DNA from: Bacteroidota bacterium
Lineage (GTDB): Bacteria; Bacteroidota; Bacteroidia; Chitinophagales; Chitinophagaceae
Length of the DNA: 64,000 nucleotides
Direction: 5' to 3'
Assembly (NCBI GenBank): GCA_023424015.1
Contig: JAFAEM010000037.1
Span: 1 to 64,000, forward strand
Positions 44,606 to 53,446 of the stretch are shown here, in pieces. The position numbers and the translations under genes are program-made. Within the stretch, counting starts at the first letter, position 1; each line of letters starts with the position of its first letter. The notes under the pieces were generated by a model, which saw nothing but the letters and a program-made list of their open reading frames with translations, was not told the origin of the DNA and did no database searches.

Positions 44606-45010
44606 TTATCCTGGCAGGTTCCGAAGCTCCAATTTATAATGAATTGGTGAATTTTTACGCAACATCGCAGATACGCCGCAATATTTTTCCAGCGACAGGT
44701 CAATAGCTTTCCGAACCTTGTCTTCATTCTCCTGTGCGGTATTTAATTTATAGGTGATCCAGATATCTTTAAAAACCCGTGGATGTTCAGTGGTTTGCTC
44801 GGCTTCCACATCAATCACGAGATCTGAAAACTGCACCCGCATCTTCTGAAGAATATCCACGATATCGATGCCCGAACAGGCAGCAATGGCAGATAGTAAC
44901 AGTGCTTTGGGATTAGGCCCTTCCTTACGATTGCCATCTATCGAAAAGACGTTCTGCTCCAATTGACTTTCAAATGCTTGTCCATGTTTCCAGGTAGTCG
45001 TTGTTTTCAT
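44606..45010 (-). CDS. OsmC family protein
   Basis: The 134-residue protein has the OsmC/Ohr fold with the two redox cysteines C45 (AACSGIDI) and C111 (KYCGVSAML) and the motif GPNPKALLLSA. OsmC-like proteins reduce organic hydroperoxides with thiols; many YhfA-like ones have unknown substrates. The conserved arginine of Ohr cannot be placed with confidence. It follows the cation efflux gene by 24 bp on the same strand and lies just outside the sulfur genes. Confidence 0.88.
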   Translation of the reverse strand: MKTTTTWKHGQAFESQLEQNVFSIDGNRKEGPNPKALLLSAIAACSGIDIVDILQKMRVQFSDLVIDVEAEQTTEHPRVFKDIWITYKLNTAQENEDKVRKAIDLSLEKYCGVSAMLRKNSPIHYKLELRNLPG

Positions 45011-45034
45011 CTTTAGAATTTGTGCTACAAAAAT

Positions 45035-46045
45035 TTATACAGGTTCCAGTCCGTGTTTTTTATTTTGTGATATATTTTCCAGAGTCCAGTCCACTCTTTT
45101 TTCAAACTCATGTTGCCGCACCGGGCAATCGGGTTTGTTGCAAATATGGCATTGAAACGGTAAACAGCCATCCGAATGCACAAATAGTTCAACAGTTTCA
45201 CCGAACTTTTGTTTTACCAGCCCGGCAAGCTTATCTATTTCTTTGTGTGCTTCATGAACATTGAGATACCAGGGCACAGTCAGGTGACAATCAATATGAA
45301 GAATACTACCATATTTAATTACACGAAGATTATGCAGGTCGACCCAGTTGACCTGGCGGTTATGATTTAACAATTCCACCATTTGTTGCAATAGCTTTTC
45401 ATCTGCTTCGTCCATGATGCCGGCGATGGAGCGGCGGAGAATATGGTAAGCCGTGTACATGATGAAAAGCGCGACGGCGATTGCCAGGCAGCTGTCGAGC
45501 CATTTATACTCCGTGAATAGCACCAGGAGTAAACCGGCAATGATTGCAATGGTTGAGAATGTATCGGTTTGCAAATGGCGTCCGCTGGCTTTTAGCGCCA
45601 ATGAATTATTCCGCGTTCCAATACGGACGCAAACCGTTCCCACAATATAATTGACAACTGCCGTGATGGCCACTAACACGATCCCGAGATCGAGTTGCCT
45701 GATTTCGATATCATACAACAGGTGCTGAATGGCTTTGTAAATGATAATAACAGCAGCAACCAGGATCATGGTACCCTCCACGGCAGCCGAAATAAATTCA
45801 GCTTTGCCATGTCCATAAGGGTGATCCTTATCCCGCGGTTTCGATGCTATATACAGGCCATAGAGACCAATAAAGCCGGAGGCAACGTTGACAATACTTT
45901 CCAACGCATCGGTTAGAACAGCAACAGACCGCGTAAAATAATACGCGACGAATTTCACCGTCAATAGTACCAGTGAGATGGCGGCAACCCATCGCTGCAC
46001 CCTTAGATTTTGAAGCGCTGTATTCAAGCGGGGCAAATTAAACAA
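45035..46045 (-). CDS. Cation diffusion facilitator with Cys-rich tail
   Basis: The 336-residue protein belongs to the CDF metal efflux family, with six membrane spans and a cytoplasmic ferredoxin-like domain. The transport site looks altered: helix 2 has ESIVN where DSLVD-type pairs are usual, and helix 5 keeps HLQTD. The metal domain is followed by a distinctive tail with CLPFQCHICNKPDCPVRQH (about 292-310), four cysteines and a histidine that could bind metal. Metal specificity is unknown. It is upstream of osmC on the same strand. Confidence 0.88.
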   Translation of the reverse strand: MFNLPRLNTALQNLRVQRWVAAISLVLLTVKFVAYYFTRSVAVLTDALESIVNVASGFIGLYGLYIASKPRDKDHPYGHGKAEFISAAVEGTMILVAAVIIIYKAIQHLLYDIEIRQLDLGIVLVAITAVVNYIVGTVCVRIGTRNNSLALKASGRHLQTDTFSTIAIIAGLLLVLFTEYKWLDSCLAIAVALFIMYTAYHILRRSIAGIMDEADEKLLQQMVELLNHNRQVNWVDLHNLRVIKYGSILHIDCHLTVPWYLNVHEAHKEIDKLAGLVKQKFGETVELFVHSDGCLPFQCHICNKPDCPVRQHEFEKRVDWTLENISQNKKHGLEPV

Positions 46046-46079
46046 TCTTTCCCGAGAGCAACCCAGGACTCAATTGGCA

Positions 46080-47555
46080 CTACTTTTTCACCTTACTAAA
46101 CTGCTGAATAAAGCCATGTATTTTTTTGGCAAGCCTGTGGTAAGCCTCTTTGTTCAGTAACTGGGAATCACGCATGGCCTTATAAGTGAGAAATACTCCA
46201 ATTGGCACCAGGATAAATGCTGCCAGCCACATACCGGTAAAGGGACTTAGTTTATCCTGCTTAGCAAATTTTTCACCCAGGGTAGTTGTGAAATAAAATA
46301 CCATAAAGAAACTGATCGCTGCGATCAGCGGCGTACCCAGTCCTCCTTTTCTAATTATTGAACCCAGTGGCGCGCCTATCAGGAACAGTATAAGACAGGC
46401 TGCAGACAACACGATCTTACGGTGCCATTCTATGCGATGCTTCCGTAGTGTATAGTCCCGGTCCTTCATGATGGTGAGGCGGTTGTCGATCGCTGATCTC
46501 AGGCTTATCACCTGGTTGATCGCGCCCTGGTGCACCGCATAACGGGCTGAATCTGGTATCAACTCATCAAATGAACTGGCATGTTTTAAAAGACTATCCT
46601 GTGTCATAAGGAATGCCGGCGTGACCTCGTTCTTCCCGGAAGGCATACTGTCCAGGTAGGTTTTAAATTTAAGCGCGGATCCCGCAACGGTAGCGTCGAG
46701 CTGTTTACCCACGCGCAGGTTTTCTTTTTGCAGCGAGTCGATCGCGACATTCAGTTGCCGCATGCTGTAAACACGTTCATTATTGCGGTTGACACTATCA
46801 TCGGTTTGCACAAACTGGAAGGAACTCAGGTCGAATTGCTTTTTGAACTCCTGGAAATGCATGCGGATATAATCCGTATTAGCCAGGGAGTTGTAGTCTC
46901 CCCTTTCTTCATATCTCCATCCGTCTTTTAAATTAAATTCCAAAAAGCGTTTGTCCGCAGAAACCCGCATCACCCCGCTTTTTGCACTTATAAAATTATC
47001 CTGGAGCGGGTTGCTTTGCTCGTACACGATCACATCGCGGATGATGCTGTCGTTGGCTTCTTTTTTACCGATCTTAATCGCGAATCCGTTGATCCGGTCA
47101 TAAAATACGCCCTCTTTCAGGTCAAATGCCGGCTTGGCGTATACAATATCGGTGAGCAGGGTACGTGACTTTAGAAATGCGACTGGTATGATAAAGTTGG
47201 AGAATAAGAAAGCGATCCCGCTGATAAACAGGGATACAATAAATAAAGGACGCATAAACCGCAGCAGGGAAATGCCCGCCGATTTGATCGCCACCAGTTC
47301 AAAATTTTCACCAAGGCTGCCAAAGGTCATCAGCGAGGAAAGCAAAACTGCCAGTGGCAGGGCCAGCGGTACCAACACGGCGCTCTGGTACCAGATAAAC
47401 TTCAGCACGATATCGATCCCCAGTCCTTTACCTACGAAGTCATCGATGTACAGCCAGAAAAACTGCATCACCAAAACCAGCAACGTGATAAAGAATGTAG
47501 CGATAAATGGGCCTATAAAGGCTTTTATGATGAGTTTGTCTAACTTTTTGAACAC
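46080..47555 (-). CDS. LptF/LptG family LPS export permease
   Basis: This is an inner-membrane permease of the YjgP/YjgQ family, which moves lipopolysaccharide through the Lpt pathway with LptB. The 491 residues show three spans at the N-terminus (about 13-110), a long periplasmic beta-jellyroll and three spans at the C-terminus (about 380-475). Members of this phylum often have ~480-640 residues. LptF or LptG cannot be told apart by eye. It starts 14 bp from a divergent gene at 47569. Confidence 0.87.
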   Translation of the reverse strand: MFKKLDKLIIKAFIGPFIATFFITLLVLVMQFFWLYIDDFVGKGLGIDIVLKFIWYQSAVLVPLALPLAVLLSSLMTFGSLGENFELVAIKSAGISLLRFMRPLFIVSLFISGIAFLFSNFIIPVAFLKSRTLLTDIVYAKPAFDLKEGVFYDRINGFAIKIGKKEANDSIIRDVIVYEQSNPLQDNFISAKSGVMRVSADKRFLEFNLKDGWRYEERGDYNSLANTDYIRMHFQEFKKQFDLSSFQFVQTDDSVNRNNERVYSMRQLNVAIDSLQKENLRVGKQLDATVAGSALKFKTYLDSMPSGKNEVTPAFLMTQDSLLKHASSFDELIPDSARYAVHQGAINQVISLRSAIDNRLTIMKDRDYTLRKHRIEWHRKIVLSAACLILFLIGAPLGSIIRKGGLGTPLIAAISFFMVFYFTTTLGEKFAKQDKLSPFTGMWLAAFILVPIGVFLTYKAMRDSQLLNKEAYHRLAKKIHGFIQQFSKVKK

Positions 47556-47568
47556 CTATCTTTAAGTT

Positions 47569-48180
47569 ATGGATGCAACAAAAATAAGGCTTTCACCAGA
47601 GGAGGAAATGCTGGTGTTTCGTGGCGACTGGATTTTAACAAAGAACCGCGTAATGCAAAAGACCATGCAGCTATTGGGAGACGTGCAATTGGAACAGAAA
47701 GATCTGCTGACTACATACGCATCCATATTACCCCAGGAGATCATGCAGTCCACACCAAAAATATCACGCGGCGAAAATTACAAGGGCCTGCCATGGCTGA
47801 TGCTGGACTATCCGAGGCTGTTTAATAAAGAAGACGGCTTTGCCATACGCACGTTTTTCTGGTGGGGGCATTTCTTTAGCGTTACCCTCCAGGTTTCCGG
47901 CAGGTATAAAAAACTATTTGAAGCAAACCTCCTGCAGGCTCTGCCTGAATTGAAGACAAAAGGGTTCTTTGGATGTATACAGGATGATCCCTGGCAGCAT
48001 CATTTTGAGCCCGACAACTACAAAAGCCTGCAAACATTCACACCCGGCGAATGGCAAGGCCTGGTAGCCGGCCGTGATTTTATCAAAATAGCTCAAACGG
48101 TCCCTTTACAGGAATGGAATGAAGCACCTGGAAAAATCATGAAAATATACCGCGGGCTGATGCAAGCCTGCCTTGGTTAG
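47569..48180 (+). CDS. Conserved hypothetical protein
   Basis: I do not recognise this 203-residue protein. It has no signal peptide or membrane span. Notable are aromatic-rich stretches GLPWLMLDYPRLF (about 68-80) and FFWWGHFFSVTLQVSG (about 92-107) and a DDPWQHHFEP segment (about 140-149) with paired histidines. The gene diverges from the Lpt permease with only 13 bp between the starts and its stop overlaps the convergent START-like gene by 4 bp. Such tight packing supports a real gene. The function is open. Confidence 0.7.
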   Translation: MDATKIRLSPEEEMLVFRGDWILTKNRVMQKTMQLLGDVQLEQKDLLTTYASILPQEIMQSTPKISRGENYKGLPWLMLDYPRLFNKEDGFAIRTFFWWGHFFSVTLQVSGRYKKLFEANLLQALPELKTKGFFGCIQDDPWQHHFEPDNYKSLQTFTPGEWQGLVAGRDFIKIAQTVPLQEWNEAPGKIMKIYRGLMQACLG

Positions 48181-48554
48181 TTACCCAGCCTGTGGAATAG
48201 GTCTTTCACCTGGTGGTCCCACAAAAGGCTTTGGTCCTTGATATCTTTTTTCTCAGCAAAATCTTTTACCACCAGGATGGTTTGGTTGGTGATCTCTGAT
48301 TTTTCTATACTGAATTCGAAATACTCATTTTTGGGTGCATCGAGCCATCGAAAACGAATGCTTTTATCACCTTCGCTTTCGACCACCTCCGCCTTCTCAA
48401 ATGAACCATTCCAGCCGAAGTAAAATATATTATCGCGTTCGTCTACCTTATCCGCAAACCACTCGCCCAGACCTGCGGGAGTTGACAGGAACTCATACAG
48501 GATCGTAGGTGAACATCTAACCGGGAATTCTAGTGTATATAATTGCTTGCTCAT
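48177..48554 (-). CDS. START-like domain protein
   Basis: The 125-residue protein fits the SRPBCC/START-like fold as seen in small Bacteroidota AHSA1-related proteins: EFPVRCSPTILYEFLSTPAGLGEWFADKVDERDNIFYFGW at the N-terminus, then strands VRFRWLD-like and FEFSIEKSEITNQTILVVKDFAE, and a C-terminal helix with DHQVKDLFHRL. Such domains bind hydrophobic ligands. It ends in a 4-bp tail-to-tail overlap with the preceding plus-strand gene. Ligand unknown. Confidence 0.8.
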   Translation of the reverse strand: MSKQLYTLEFPVRCSPTILYEFLSTPAGLGEWFADKVDERDNIFYFGWNGSFEKAEVVESEGDKSIRFRWLDAPKNEYFEFSIEKSEITNQTILVVKDFAEKKDIKDQSLLWDHQVKDLFHRLGN

Positions 48555-48866
48555 CTGTTGCTATTGAAAAATCTCTCTACCTGCAATAATAAATAATTAA
48601 TCGTCGTATCAAAATAATTTCTTTTTTATTTTTCCCCTTTTTACGGGAAGGGTAAATTTATATGCAAAATAAATCCAATAAACCTACGTTAAAGGAAAGA
48701 TAATTTTTTTGGGACTTATTAAGCAAATGCTTAAATTGTTCTGACATCCAATGTTTTCTGAAAACGATTGAACCTGCGGCAGGGGTGTTTTTTTAATGGA
48801 AAATTGATCTGTTTTTAAAATCTATAACCCTTAAAATAAACCCAACTAAAGCCAATACCTATGAGT
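48555..48866. other. Gene-free stretch upstream of rpoD
   Basis: This 312-bp AT-rich region separates the START-like gene and rpoD, which point away from each other. It must contain both promoters, but I see no clear -33/-7 pair. No repeat or hairpin stands out. Confidence 0.5.
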
Positions 48867-49736
48867 ATGAGACAATTGAAGATCACGAAATCGATCACCA
48901 ATCGTGAATCTCAAAGTCTGGAGAAGTATCTCCAGGAAATCGGCAAAGTCGAGCTTATCAGCTCAGAAGAAGAAGTACGACTTGCCGCCTTAATCAGGCA
49001 GGGCTGCCAGAAGTCACTGGACCGCCTCACCAAAGCCAATCTTCGATTTGTGGTATCGGTTGCCAAGCAGTACCAGAACCAGGGTTTATCTCTACCCGAC
49101 TTAATCAATGAAGGAAACCTGGGATTAATTAAAGCCGCTCAGCGCTTCGATGAAACACGCGGTTTCAAATTCATTTCTTATGCGGTCTGGTGGATTCGCC
49201 AGAGCATCCTGCAGGCATTGGCCGAGCAATCGAGGATAGTTCGCCTTCCACTCAATAAGGTAGGTCTGACCAACAGGATCCAGAAAGCGTTTTCACAATT
49301 AGAGCAGCAGTTTGAAAGAGAACCCTCGGCGGAAGAGCTAGCAGAATTGCTGGAAATGGACCTCGATGAAGTCTCGGCTTCCCTGAGCATTTCTTCCCGC
49401 CACCTGAGTATGGACACACCTATCTCAGAAGGTGAAGACGGCACCCTGCTGGACGTCCTCGAAAATCCCAACGCAGAAAAAACCGATGGTGAGCTGGATC
49501 ATACCCAATCCCTGAAAACAGAGATTGACCGCTCGCTGAAAACCCTCACTGAAAGACAAAAAGAGGTGATCTGTTATTTCTTCGGTATCGGCGTTGACCA
49601 TCCCATGAGCCTCGAAGACATCGGCGAAAGGTTTAACCTGACCCGCGAAAGGGTAAGACAGATCAAGGACAAAGCCATTACCAAACTCAGAACCACAAAC
49701 AGAATTAATCTTTTACGAACCTATTTAGGCGCATGA
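48867..49736 (+). CDS. rpoD: Principal sigma factor (RpoD/SigA, short Bacteroidota type)
   Basis: The 289-residue protein is the vegetative sigma-70 factor. It contains region 1.2 (SLEKYLQEIGKVELISSEEEVRLA), region 2 with NLRFVVSVAKQYQNQGLSLPDLINEGNLGLIKAAQRFD and TRGFKFISYAVWWIRQSI, region 3, and region 4 with SLEDIGERFNLTRERVRQIK. It lacks the long acidic N-terminal region of E. coli sigma-70, the normal form in this phylum. Two in-frame starts exist (48861 and 48867); MRQLKITKSITNRE is the conserved beginning, so I chose 48867. Confidence 0.95.
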   Translation: MRQLKITKSITNRESQSLEKYLQEIGKVELISSEEEVRLAALIRQGCQKSLDRLTKANLRFVVSVAKQYQNQGLSLPDLINEGNLGLIKAAQRFDETRGFKFISYAVWWIRQSILQALAEQSRIVRLPLNKVGLTNRIQKAFSQLEQQFEREPSAEELAELLEMDLDEVSASLSISSRHLSMDTPISEGEDGTLLDVLENPNAEKTDGELDHTQSLKTEIDRSLKTLTERQKEVICYFFGIGVDHPMSLEDIGERFNLTRERVRQIKDKAITKLRTTNRINLLRTYLGA

Positions 49737-49771
49737 TTTGAATTTTACACTAGCTTTTTAAATATACCCAG

Positions 49772-49855
49772 GCTGCGAGTTGCCAGCTGCGTGCTTCGGG
49801 ATTGGTTGAACACAACCTCTCTCCCGGCCCGGCGGAATGACTCGCAGCTTTTTAT
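49772..49855 (+). terminator. Long-loop terminator after rpoD
   Basis: GCTGCGAGT (49772-49780) pairs perfectly with ACTCGCAGC (49840-49848), followed by TTTTTATTTT. The loop holds a nested GGTTG/CAACC hairpin. It likely ends the rpoD transcript. The GCTGCGAG-type units resemble the heptamers of the MITE-like element. Confidence 0.55.
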
Positions 49856-49864
49856 TTTACTACT

Positions 49865-49872
49865 TATCTTTG
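49865..49872 (+). promoter_or_regulatory. -7 promoter box of ffh
   Basis: TATCTTTG matches TAnnTTTG and lies 26 bp before the ffh start. The T-rich tail of the rpoD terminator occupies the -33 region; a TTG is not evident. Confidence 0.5.
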
Positions 49873-49898
49873 CGGGCTTCGTAAAAGCATTGTAGTCT

Positions 49899-51224
49899 AT
49901 GTTTAACAACCTGCAGGATAAACTTGAATCGGCCTTTAAAAACCTCAAAGGCCAGGCCCGTATCACTGAACTGAACGTTGCCACAACGGTTAAAGAGATC
50001 CGTCGTGCCCTGGTGGACGCCGACGTGAATTATAAAATCGCGAAGGAATTTACCGACAAAATAAAAGACAAGGCCATTGGTGAGAAAGTGATCAATGCCA
50101 TCAGCCCGGGGCAGTTGATGACCAAGATCGTGAAGGATGAGCTTACCGAACTGATGGGCGGGCAGGAAGCGGTATTCAATGCCAAAGGCAACCCCGCCGT
50201 GATCCTGATCGCAGGTCTGCAGGGTAGTGGTAAAACAACTTTCAGTGGCAAACTGGCGAACTATCTCAAAACAAAAAAAGGCCTGTCACCCATGCTGGTG
50301 GCAGCTGATATCTACCGCCCGGCGGCCATGGAACAATTGAAAGTACTGGGGGAGCAGATCAATGTGGACGTACATATAGAGGAAGAAAACAAAGACGCTG
50401 TTTCCATTGCCAGGAATGCAGTAAAAGAAGCCAGGAGCAAAAATAAAAATGTAGTGATCATCGATACCGCCGGCCGCCTGGCCATCGATGAACTGATGAT
50501 GACCGAAGTGGCCAATATCCGCGACGCGGTAAAGCCGCAGGAGATATTATTTGTCGTGGACAGCATGACCGGCCAGGACGCGGTGAATACCGCTAAGGCC
50601 TTTAACGATCGTCTCGATTTTACTGGTGTGGTACTCACAAAACTCGATGGTGATACTCGTGGTGGCGCTGCTATTTCCATTAAATACACCGTCAATAAGC
50701 CCATTAAATTCACCAGCGCTGGTGAGAAAATGGATACCCTCGATGTATTTTATCCGGAAAGGATGGCCCAACGGATCCTGGGTATGGGTGATATTACCAG
50801 TCTTGTTGAAAAAGCGCAGGAGCAATTTGATGAGGAGCAGGCTAAAAAGCTGGAAAGCAAGATCCGTAAGAACAAGTTCGATTTTGCCGATTTTAAGATG
50901 CAACTCGAACAGATAAAAAAAATGGGTAATATGAAAGACCTCCTGGGCATGATCCCCGGTGTAGGCAATAAGCTCAAGGATATTGACCTCGATAATGACT
51001 CTTTCAAAGGCATTGAAGCCATGATAAACTCAATGACGCCTGACGAGCGCAGCAACCCCGACCTGATCGATGGCAGCCGCCGTAAAAGGATCGCCAAAGG
51101 CGCCGGTAAAGACATCAGTGAGGTGAATGCCTTCATGAAACAATTTGAACAAATGCGTGATATGATGAAGGGCATGAACAAGATGAACATGTTTGGCAGG
51201 ATGATGCCGGGGATGAGGAGGTAG
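49899..51224 (+). CDS. ffh: Signal recognition particle protein
   Basis: This GTPase binds signal sequences and 4.5S RNA for co-translational targeting. The 441 residues consist of an N domain (1-90), a G domain with GLQGSGKTTFSGKLA (106-120), DTAGRLAIDE and TKLDGDTRGGAA, and a Met-rich M domain (about 320-441) ending MFGRMMPGMRR. The length is near the family mean. It precedes rpsP after 151 bp, containing simple repeats and a new -7 box. Confidence 0.97.
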   Translation: MFNNLQDKLESAFKNLKGQARITELNVATTVKEIRRALVDADVNYKIAKEFTDKIKDKAIGEKVINAISPGQLMTKIVKDELTELMGGQEAVFNAKGNPAVILIAGLQGSGKTTFSGKLANYLKTKKGLSPMLVAADIYRPAAMEQLKVLGEQINVDVHIEEENKDAVSIARNAVKEARSKNKNVVIIDTAGRLAIDELMMTEVANIRDAVKPQEILFVVDSMTGQDAVNTAKAFNDRLDFTGVVLTKLDGDTRGGAAISIKYTVNKPIKFTSAGEKMDTLDVFYPERMAQRILGMGDITSLVEKAQEQFDEEQAKKLESKIRKNKFDFADFKMQLEQIKKMGNMKDLLGMIPGVGNKLKDIDLDNDSFKGIEAMINSMTPDERSNPDLIDGSRRKRIAKGAGKDISEVNAFMKQFEQMRDMMKGMNKMNMFGRMMPGMRR

Positions 51225-51292
51225 TCGGGAGTCGGAAGTCGGGAGTCCGGGAGCCGGCATTTTCACATTTTCATACTTTCTCATTTTCAAAA
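51224..51292. repeat. Heptamer and octamer arrays after ffh
   Basis: Right at the ffh stop, GTCGGGA-type heptamers repeat about four to five times (51224-51256). They are followed by TTTTCACA/TTTTCATA-like octamers (about 51258-51290). The octamer resembles those in the nuo operon spacers. Confidence 0.6.
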
Positions 51293-51307
51293 TCCCTTCT
51301 CCCTTCT

Positions 51308-51315
51308 TATCTTCG
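51308..51315 (+). promoter_or_regulatory. -7-like promoter box of rpsP
   Basis: TATCTTCG differs from TAnnTTTG by one base and is 60 bp before the rpsP start. The same variant is seen before the M20 peptidase gene. Confidence 0.4.
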
Positions 51316-51375
51316 CTGTTCCGGTTTCAACCGGTATTAACAATTATTGTTTAACGCCTGTAAATTTCTATTTAA

Positions 51376-51822
51376 ATGGCAGCCAAAATCCGTCTTCAAA
51401 GACACGGGTCTAAGAAAAGACCCTTTTACTTCATCGTCGTAGCTGACTCCCGCAGCCCCCGTGATGGGAAATTCATCCAAAAATTAGGTACTTACAATCC
51501 CCTGACTGTTCCTGCTACAATTCAGCTGGACCGCCAGAAGGCATTGGAGTGGCTGAACAAAGGCGCTACACCAACAGATACTGTTCGCCGTATCCTGAGT
51601 TTTAAAGGTGTATTGTACCTTAAGCACCTGCTTCGTGGTGTAAGCCTGGGGTTGTTTGATGATGCGACTGCGATGCAGAAATTCACAACCTGGAGCACTG
51701 AACATGAAGCGCAGGTTAAAAAACGCCAGGAAGAAGCCGCCCGTAACAAAAGAGCCCGTCGTCCTATGCCAGGTCGCAGACCTGAGCGCAAGACAAGTGG
51801 CGAAGGTGGCAATGAAGGATAA
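51376..51822 (+). CDS. rpsP: 30S ribosomal protein bS16
   Basis: This primary binding protein of the small ribosomal subunit has the standard MAAKIRLQRHGSKKRPFYFIVVADSRSPRDG opening in segments, with bS16 homology over about residues 1-80. The rest (81-148) is a basic, Arg/Lys/Gly-rich extension not found in the E. coli protein (82 aa), common in this phylum. It is followed by a strong terminator and a duplicated non-coding block, so rimM is likely not in the same transcript. Confidence 0.96.
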   Translation: MAAKIRLQRHGSKKRPFYFIVVADSRSPRDGKFIQKLGTYNPLTVPATIQLDRQKALEWLNKGATPTDTVRRILSFKGVLYLKHLLRGVSLGLFDDATAMQKFTTWSTEHEAQVKKRQEEAARNKRARRPMPGRRPERKTSGEGGNEG

Positions 51823-51846
51823 ATAATCCATCCTGAAAGTTCATCG

Positions 51847-51875
51847 ATCCCGGCCTGGCGGCCGGGATTTTTTTT
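51847..51875 (+). terminator. Terminator after rpsP
   Basis: ATCCCGGCC-TGGC-GGCCGGGAT is a perfect 9-bp stem with tetraloop followed by a T-run of about eight. It lies 24 bp after the rpsP stop. A second identical hairpin is at 52085. Confidence 0.9.
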
Positions 51876-52084
51876 AGGGGCCACGAATTACACGAATCAC
51901 ACGAATCAGTTTACTACCGAACATAGACCTCTATTGACGTAATTAAAATATTAGCCCCGAAATTGTCATTCGTGTAATTCGTGCAATTAGTGGCCGCTCC
52001 CTCCAATTTTGCAATTCGTGTGATTCGTAGCTACATCTCCCTCCAATCTTGCAATTCGCCCGGAAAAAGAGAGTCCGTTCAACG

Positions 52085-52113
52085 ATCCCGGCCTGGCGGC
52101 CGGGATTTTTTTT
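52085..52113 (+). terminator. Second copy of the rpsP terminator hairpin
   Basis: The hairpin is identical in stem and loop to the one at 51847 and also has a T-run. With no gene between the two, it seems to have come with the block duplication. Confidence 0.75.
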
Positions 52114-52293
52114 GGGGCCACGAATTACACGAATCACACTAATTGACTTACTATTAAACATAGTTCTCTATTTGTATCATAGAAATTTCAATTCTGTAAA
52201 ACGCCATTCGTGCAATTCGTGTGATTCGTGGCTACATCTCCCTCCAATCTTGCAATTCGTGTAATTCGTGGCTCATCCCTAATTTCGTTGCTT

Positions 52294-52812
52294 ATGACGG
52301 AGTATTTTAAGGTTGGAAAGTTTGCAGCAGCGCATGGGGTGGCGGGGCAATTGGTATTGCAGCACGAGTTGGGAAAAAAAACTGCACTGACCGGGCTGCA
52401 GGCGATATTTATTGAAGAGAAAAAAAATTCCTTTCTCCCCTGGTTTGTACAATCCACCAAAATCAAATCTGGTAATGAGATATATCTTTCACTCGAAGGA
52501 ATCACAACCCGCGAAGCTGCCCTGAAACTGGTACAGCAAAACGCATGGCTCACCGAAGCCGATTTTAAAAAATTCGCCGCAAAATCAGCCCCGGCAAACC
52601 TGCTGGGTTATTCCATTATTGACAACGGGAAAGTCCTGGGGCCCATCCTGGAAGTGATCGAACAACCACATCAGCTCCTTTGCCGTCTCGATATTCAATC
52701 GAAGGAAGTACTGGTACCCCTGAATGAAACCTTTTTGCAAAAGATCGACCACCGTAAAAAACAGGTACTGGTCACATTACCGGAAGGGCTGTTGGATATT
52801 TACCTGGCCTGA
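52294..52812 (+). CDS. rimM: Ribosome maturation factor RimM
   Basis: This 30S assembly factor binds uS19. The 172 residues have the RimM N-terminal beta barrel (FKVGKFAAAHGVAGQLVL) and a C-terminal PRC barrel (LLGYSIIDNGKVLGPILEVIEQPHQLLC to VTLPEGLLDIYL). I placed the start at ATG 52294; a longer frame starts in the repeat block upstream and has no similarity. Its 3' end overlaps the convergent DinB-like gene by 41 bp. The usual neighbours rpsP and trmD are on either side but not adjacent. Confidence 0.93.
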   Translation: MTEYFKVGKFAAAHGVAGQLVLQHELGKKTALTGLQAIFIEEKKNSFLPWFVQSTKIKSGNEIYLSLEGITTREAALKLVQQNAWLTEADFKKFAAKSAPANLLGYSIIDNGKVLGPILEVIEQPHQLLCRLDIQSKEVLVPLNETFLQKIDHRKKQVLVTLPEGLLDIYLA

Positions 52813-53374
52813 TCTCACGGATGGCCAGCAGGGCATTTTCAAGCTGAACAAAATGGCGCTGCTCATGCGCGATCAGGAAGCGAAACACATCTCCGGTTTT
52901 TAGTTTGATCAGTTTAGTCAGGGAAATAGGCGTGCGCAGGCTCCCAATATCCTTTTGTTTGGCAGCCTCCAGCAGGTCGAGCAACTGGTGCTGGTAAGTT
53001 AGAAATGAATTGATAACGGGTTGGGCATCCAATAAACGAGATGGACGATGACCGCGGGGTGCTTTCATTTTGTTTTTGACCTTCCCGGTTTCAGTCGGCT
53101 TCATCATGTTGGTGAAGTAGTTGCCAATCCAACCGGACTTGAATAACGCAACCGCTGGTTTATCAGCCTCCAGGGATTTTTCCAAAGCTGGATTGTAAAA
53201 AAGATTATAACTATTCAGGTGCTCGAGGATCTCCACCACGCTCCATTTACCTGGCGCGGGCTGCTCCAGCAGCACACCGGGGTCGGCGGATTTGAGCTGG
53301 TTGACACGAAGAATCATTTGCCTGACATCAGACTGTAACTGGTCGAGTAATTCTATACTGTTGAACTTTTTCAT
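52772..53374 (-). CDS. DinB/YfiT-like family protein
   Basis: The 200-residue protein shows the DinB superfamily pattern: QPAPGKWSVVEILEHLNSYNLFY with the first histidine and FLIAHEQRHFVQLENAL with two more near the C-terminus, a likely metal site. It differs clearly from the DinB-like gene at 20810, so they are separate family members. The convergent overlap with rimM (41 bp) is longer than most in this window. Substrate unknown. Confidence 0.8.
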   Translation of the reverse strand: MKKFNSIELLDQLQSDVRQMILRVNQLKSADPGVLLEQPAPGKWSVVEILEHLNSYNLFYNPALEKSLEADKPAVALFKSGWIGNYFTNMMKPTETGKVKNKMKAPRGHRPSRLLDAQPVINSFLTYQHQLLDLLEAAKQKDIGSLRTPISLTKLIKLKTGDVFRFLIAHEQRHFVQLENALLAIREIRPGKYPTALPVM

Positions 53375-53446
53375 TGTCTCTTAATTTTTCACAAACCTAG
53401 TACGGCTGTCAAAGAAAAATCTTAGCATTTTCTAAGATTTTCGTTT

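Larger units (their letters stand above)
51838..52290. repeat. Duplicated terminator block with ATTCGTGT arrays
   Basis: Two copies (from 51838 and 52075, offset about 237 bp) each contain the same terminator hairpin, a GGGGCCACGAATTACACGAA block and, further on, ATTCGTG-based 8-9-bp units mixed with TCCCTCCAAT(C/T)TTGCAATTCG. The CACGAATTA and TAATTCGTG parts are reverse-complementary, so each copy can fold into a large hairpin. No gene is present. Confidence 0.7.

Noticed and set aside
47569..48180. Membrane protein
   Set aside because: The aromatic stretch at about 92-107 is too short and contains charged and polar residues; no real membrane span is visible.
20810..53374. The two DinB-like proteins (20810 and 52772) as recent duplicates
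   Set aside because: They share only superfamily motifs; length and most residues differ, so they are separate families.
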